A model generated the notes under the pieces. It was not told the origin of the DNA. It was given only the letters and a program-made list of their open reading frames with translations, and made no database searches. This document shows positions 61,292 through 64,000 of a DNA stretch of 64,000 nucleotides, one piece after another. Both the position numbers and the translations under genes were made by a program. Location: the NCBI GenBank assembly GCA_026724425.1, contig JAIUCV010000004.1, positions 568,001 to 632,000 of the forward strand, written 5' to 3'. This DNA comes from Erythrophleum ivorense (lineage: Eukaryota > Streptophyta > Magnoliopsida > Fabales > Fabaceae). How positions within the stretch are numbered: the first letter of the stretch is position 1; every line of letters begins with the position of its first letter.

Positions 61292-61612
61292 GCCTTGATC
61301 ATAGTTATATTAACTATGGTAAAAATACGTCTTAACCATGGTTTTCCTAACCATAGTTAAGACAAAAAATCTAACCACAATTCTAAAATAACTGTAGTTA
61401 ACCTCACTATTTAACCATGGTTCCATATACTTGTGGTTAAATCAATTTGCCTTGACCACGGGTTTCCTAACCATGGTTAAGACAAATAATCTAACCATGA
61501 TTCTAAAGTAATTATGGTTAAGCTCATTGTTTAACCATGGTTCCATATACCCATGGTTTAAACCGTGGTCAAGGCAAGATCTTAACCACAATTATTCTAA
61601 AACTGTGGTTAG
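61292..61612. repeat. 120-bp repeats with AACCATGGTT palindromes (CACTA-like terminus?)
   Basis: Two copies of an exactly 120-bp unit (61331-61450 and 61451-61570) plus partial flanking copies. Each holds several TTAACCATGGTT-type motifs; AACCATGGTT is a perfect 10-bp palindrome. CCTTGACCAC near 61450 is inverted as GTGGTCAAGG near 61565, so the block can fold back. Arrays of TTAACCACGGTT-like motifs are common near the ends of plant CACTA transposons, which is the likely origin, but no CACTA end was found. Confidence 0.6.
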
Positions 61613-64000
61613 CATTAAGGTTTTTTTTTTTTTATAAATATGAAAATTTAACTAGACATAAACATGAACTAAAAGATTTTATAACTTTAGTTTCAATCAA
61701 AATCATATCTCAAAAATATAAAGAAGATTTCTTGCTCATAACATGAGCATCATATCCAAAAGCCACTAATAAGAGATCAAGCACTAGTTTCCACAAGTGT
61801 GGGTGCTTACTAGGGAAATACAGACTTGACTTTCTCAATATCCAAAGATTGCTGGAGATTAAGAGGAACCCTTAACTTGATCTGTAATCTAATCAAAGGT
61901 GACATTAGGAATGGAACTTAAATCATATTCAACTTATTAGAATTGAAGAAACAATTTCAAAAGTCAAGGCCTCAAAAATATTTTGAGTTCTAAACAATAC
62001 TGAGCAATCATTTGAAATTGTGTTACAATATTAGGTAAATATTGATGGAGTAGCCAAAATACAATTGGAAGGTTTAGCTACATGATTATGTGTTACCCTA
62101 AATAGTTAAGAACATAACTTATGTATACTATTTGCAAAAAATAAATAAATAAAGAAAAGGTAAATAAACCTAATAGTCTTCATGAACACATAGGAAATGA
62201 TATAAAATGACACTAAATTTTACAAGAATTATTTCTTGTTCATTTTTCTTTTTGGGAGATTCATTGGAGGCTAGTCATAGATCCTACCCTACCTATTCTT
62301 AACGAGAGGAACTTGGAACTTAAACATTAAATTACCCAATTGAGTTGTCCCTAAGGGAACTACAAGAAGGAATCTAAACCTGTTTCTTGTTTTTTTTAGG
62401 AAAGATCTTGTAAAGCATAGTCTACACAATGGTTTTCCTACAATAGTCAAAGAAAAATGATAGGATGAATATTGGACTACCAAAACCTATCATATACTTT
62501 TAGCTTTATCTTTCTAATTTCAAATTCCAGCATGCCAGTTCAAATAGTCAAGTCAGCTATAAAAACCTAGTACTGGGAAGAAAGAAATATAAACACATTT
62601 AAGTCCCTCTTATCTAGAATTTCCTACTACTTCCAACATAAAATGTGTGTATCAGAATGGCATCTAAAGTAGGCTCACCAAGCAAGTTTGAATTATGAGT
62701 CAATAGGGCCTAACTCCTAGTCTATCAAGGTATGCGCCAAGTTTCTATAGCAGAAGCAATCACAAACTATGTCTTCTCATCTAAAACTCCCTCATTTTGT
62801 AATTAGCACCATAGATAAAGTCTCAACAACATTATTACGAGTTTTTTTTTTGCCAATAAAATATTACAAGTTTATTTTAAGAACAAGACTTAGGTAAAGT
62901 TTCTAAGGTGCTTGCTATGAAGTTCTTCAATAAAGCATAATAAGTGGTATTTTTACCAACTAACCATCATATTATTAGTAGTTTCAAAAAGAATATCTCC
63001 ACATGTCATAATTTTATTGGAGAATCTCATAAAGAACTCTAAAAATAACACCAAAGTTTTTTTCCTAGTTTGAATTGGACATTTGAAGTTGGTAGCTATA
63101 TAATATAATTTTGAGTTTCCTTGCATTTGTATTGAAGGCAAGTTCCTATATCAAATTAAGTAAGCTTGAGACCATAACCAATAAATTCCAAACAGAGTTC
63201 CAAAAGTTCTTACTAGACATTAGTTTTTGTCTATGTAATACCACAAAATTCAACTACCTTTATAGTTAACTAATCAATCAACTAAGGACCAATGAACCAG
63301 CCTCAAGCCCTTATCCATCAACTCATAATTCATAATATCTTATCAGTAATCCAAATTTTAAACTAGAACAATTGATATAACTATTTTACAACTCTCACAT
63401 TCAAAAACAAAGCTTCTTATGTTTATTCGTAGACATCACAATATTCTTATCATACACTAAAGAAATAGTAATTAATGAAAACACGACAAGATATACCTCT
63501 TCAAAAAGCTGGGTAATCAACAAAATAAGAGAAAATGGTTAACATCCTTTATAGTTGCTCGATTTGCTATTTTGTTATATAGTTAGTTAAGAAAATTGTT
63601 ATGTAAGTTAAGCTTCACGCACATATATATATATATATATATATATATGTGGACATATCCTCATATTGTGACGAACCTAACTTCTAGTTATTGTAATTAA
63701 GGTAAAATACGTGATTAATAACCATCAACTAGGGTTACATGACATTAAGACTAATTACATTTTGGAAATGTAGAAAAATTTGAACTTTAATATTATTAGA
63801 GTCATCAATCATATAATTACAAGTACTTACGTACATTAGGGAAATAAACATTCATTTATAATCCTTGATTCTATTACCTATCAATTTTAACTCATAAGAA
63901 TCTTCTACCAATGTTTCTAAGTCATCCCTTAAGATTACCATATGAAAAATTAAGATTTCTTAGTTAATACAAGGGTTTCAAGATGTTCGCCGCAGCTAAA
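61613..64000. other. Intergenic, no gene recognised
   Basis: AT-rich DNA without a convincing frame. A (TA)n run is at about 63623-63648. A few short frames exist but resemble no known protein. Confidence 0.45.

Noticed and set aside
1..64000. A biosynthetic gene cluster including the kinase and acyltransferases
   Set aside because: Only one enzyme family is present; no P450, methyltransferase or synthase lies nearby, so a tandem array is the supported description.

Overview
This is nuclear DNA from a plant, most likely a eudicot. It is AT-rich, with long gene-poor stretches, GT-AG introns, plant-specific gene families (CIPK kinase, BAHD acyltransferase, CHUP1-like, a VPFVWESEPGTPK-type protein), (TA)n and (CA)n microsatellites, and plant transposons (RTE-type LINE, Reina-like Ty3 element, hAT, MITEs). 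The species cannot be named from sequence alone.

The backbone is a repeated segment. Left to right each unit holds a CIPK kinase gene, about 2 kb of AT-rich spacer, and a two-exon BAHD acyltransferase, both genes on the minus strand. Unit 1 (from the left edge to about 7.4 kb; its CIPK would lie off the left edge) carries a broken BAHD gene with a foldback MITE at its 5' end. Unit 2 (about 13.35-22.08 kb) has an intact CIPK (13415-14782) and an intact BAHD (18349-20197). Unit 3 (about 22.08-31.07 kb) has a CIPK pseudogene split by a non-autonomous hAT element, and an intact BAHD (28673-30518). Unit 4 (47.69-53.87 kb) has lost its CIPK but keeps a complete BAHD (50034-51799) whose DFGWG motif reads NFGWG. 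Further partial copies of the unit's right edge lie at 54-57 kb.

Mobile DNA fills the rest. A nearly full-length but decayed RTE-type LINE with a 17-bp target duplication sits at 7639-10760. Between units 3 and 4 lie an L1-type LINE tail (about 31.07-31.31 kb), a foldback MITE (33224-33532), and a minus-strand LTR retrotransposon (36522-45190, target duplication GCATG). That retrotransposon is split by a 3.6-kb hAT transposon (40053-43686, target duplication ATAACACC). It landed just beyond the 3' end of a decayed CHUP1-like gene (45269-46740). On the right, a broken short gene of the VPFVWESEPGTPK type lies at 58185-58614, and a block of 120-bp repeats rich in AACCATGGTT palindromes at 61292-61612.

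Four genes look functional: one CIPK calcium-signalling kinase and three BAHD acyltransferases of the vinorine-synthase-like clade. Nothing shows that the kinase and the acyltransferases act in one pathway; they appear to be duplicated together only because they are neighbours. No clearly new biological system was found. The most notable items are the CIPK-BAHD array, the NFGWG enzyme, the matched autonomous and non-autonomous hAT pair, and the CHUP1-like relic.
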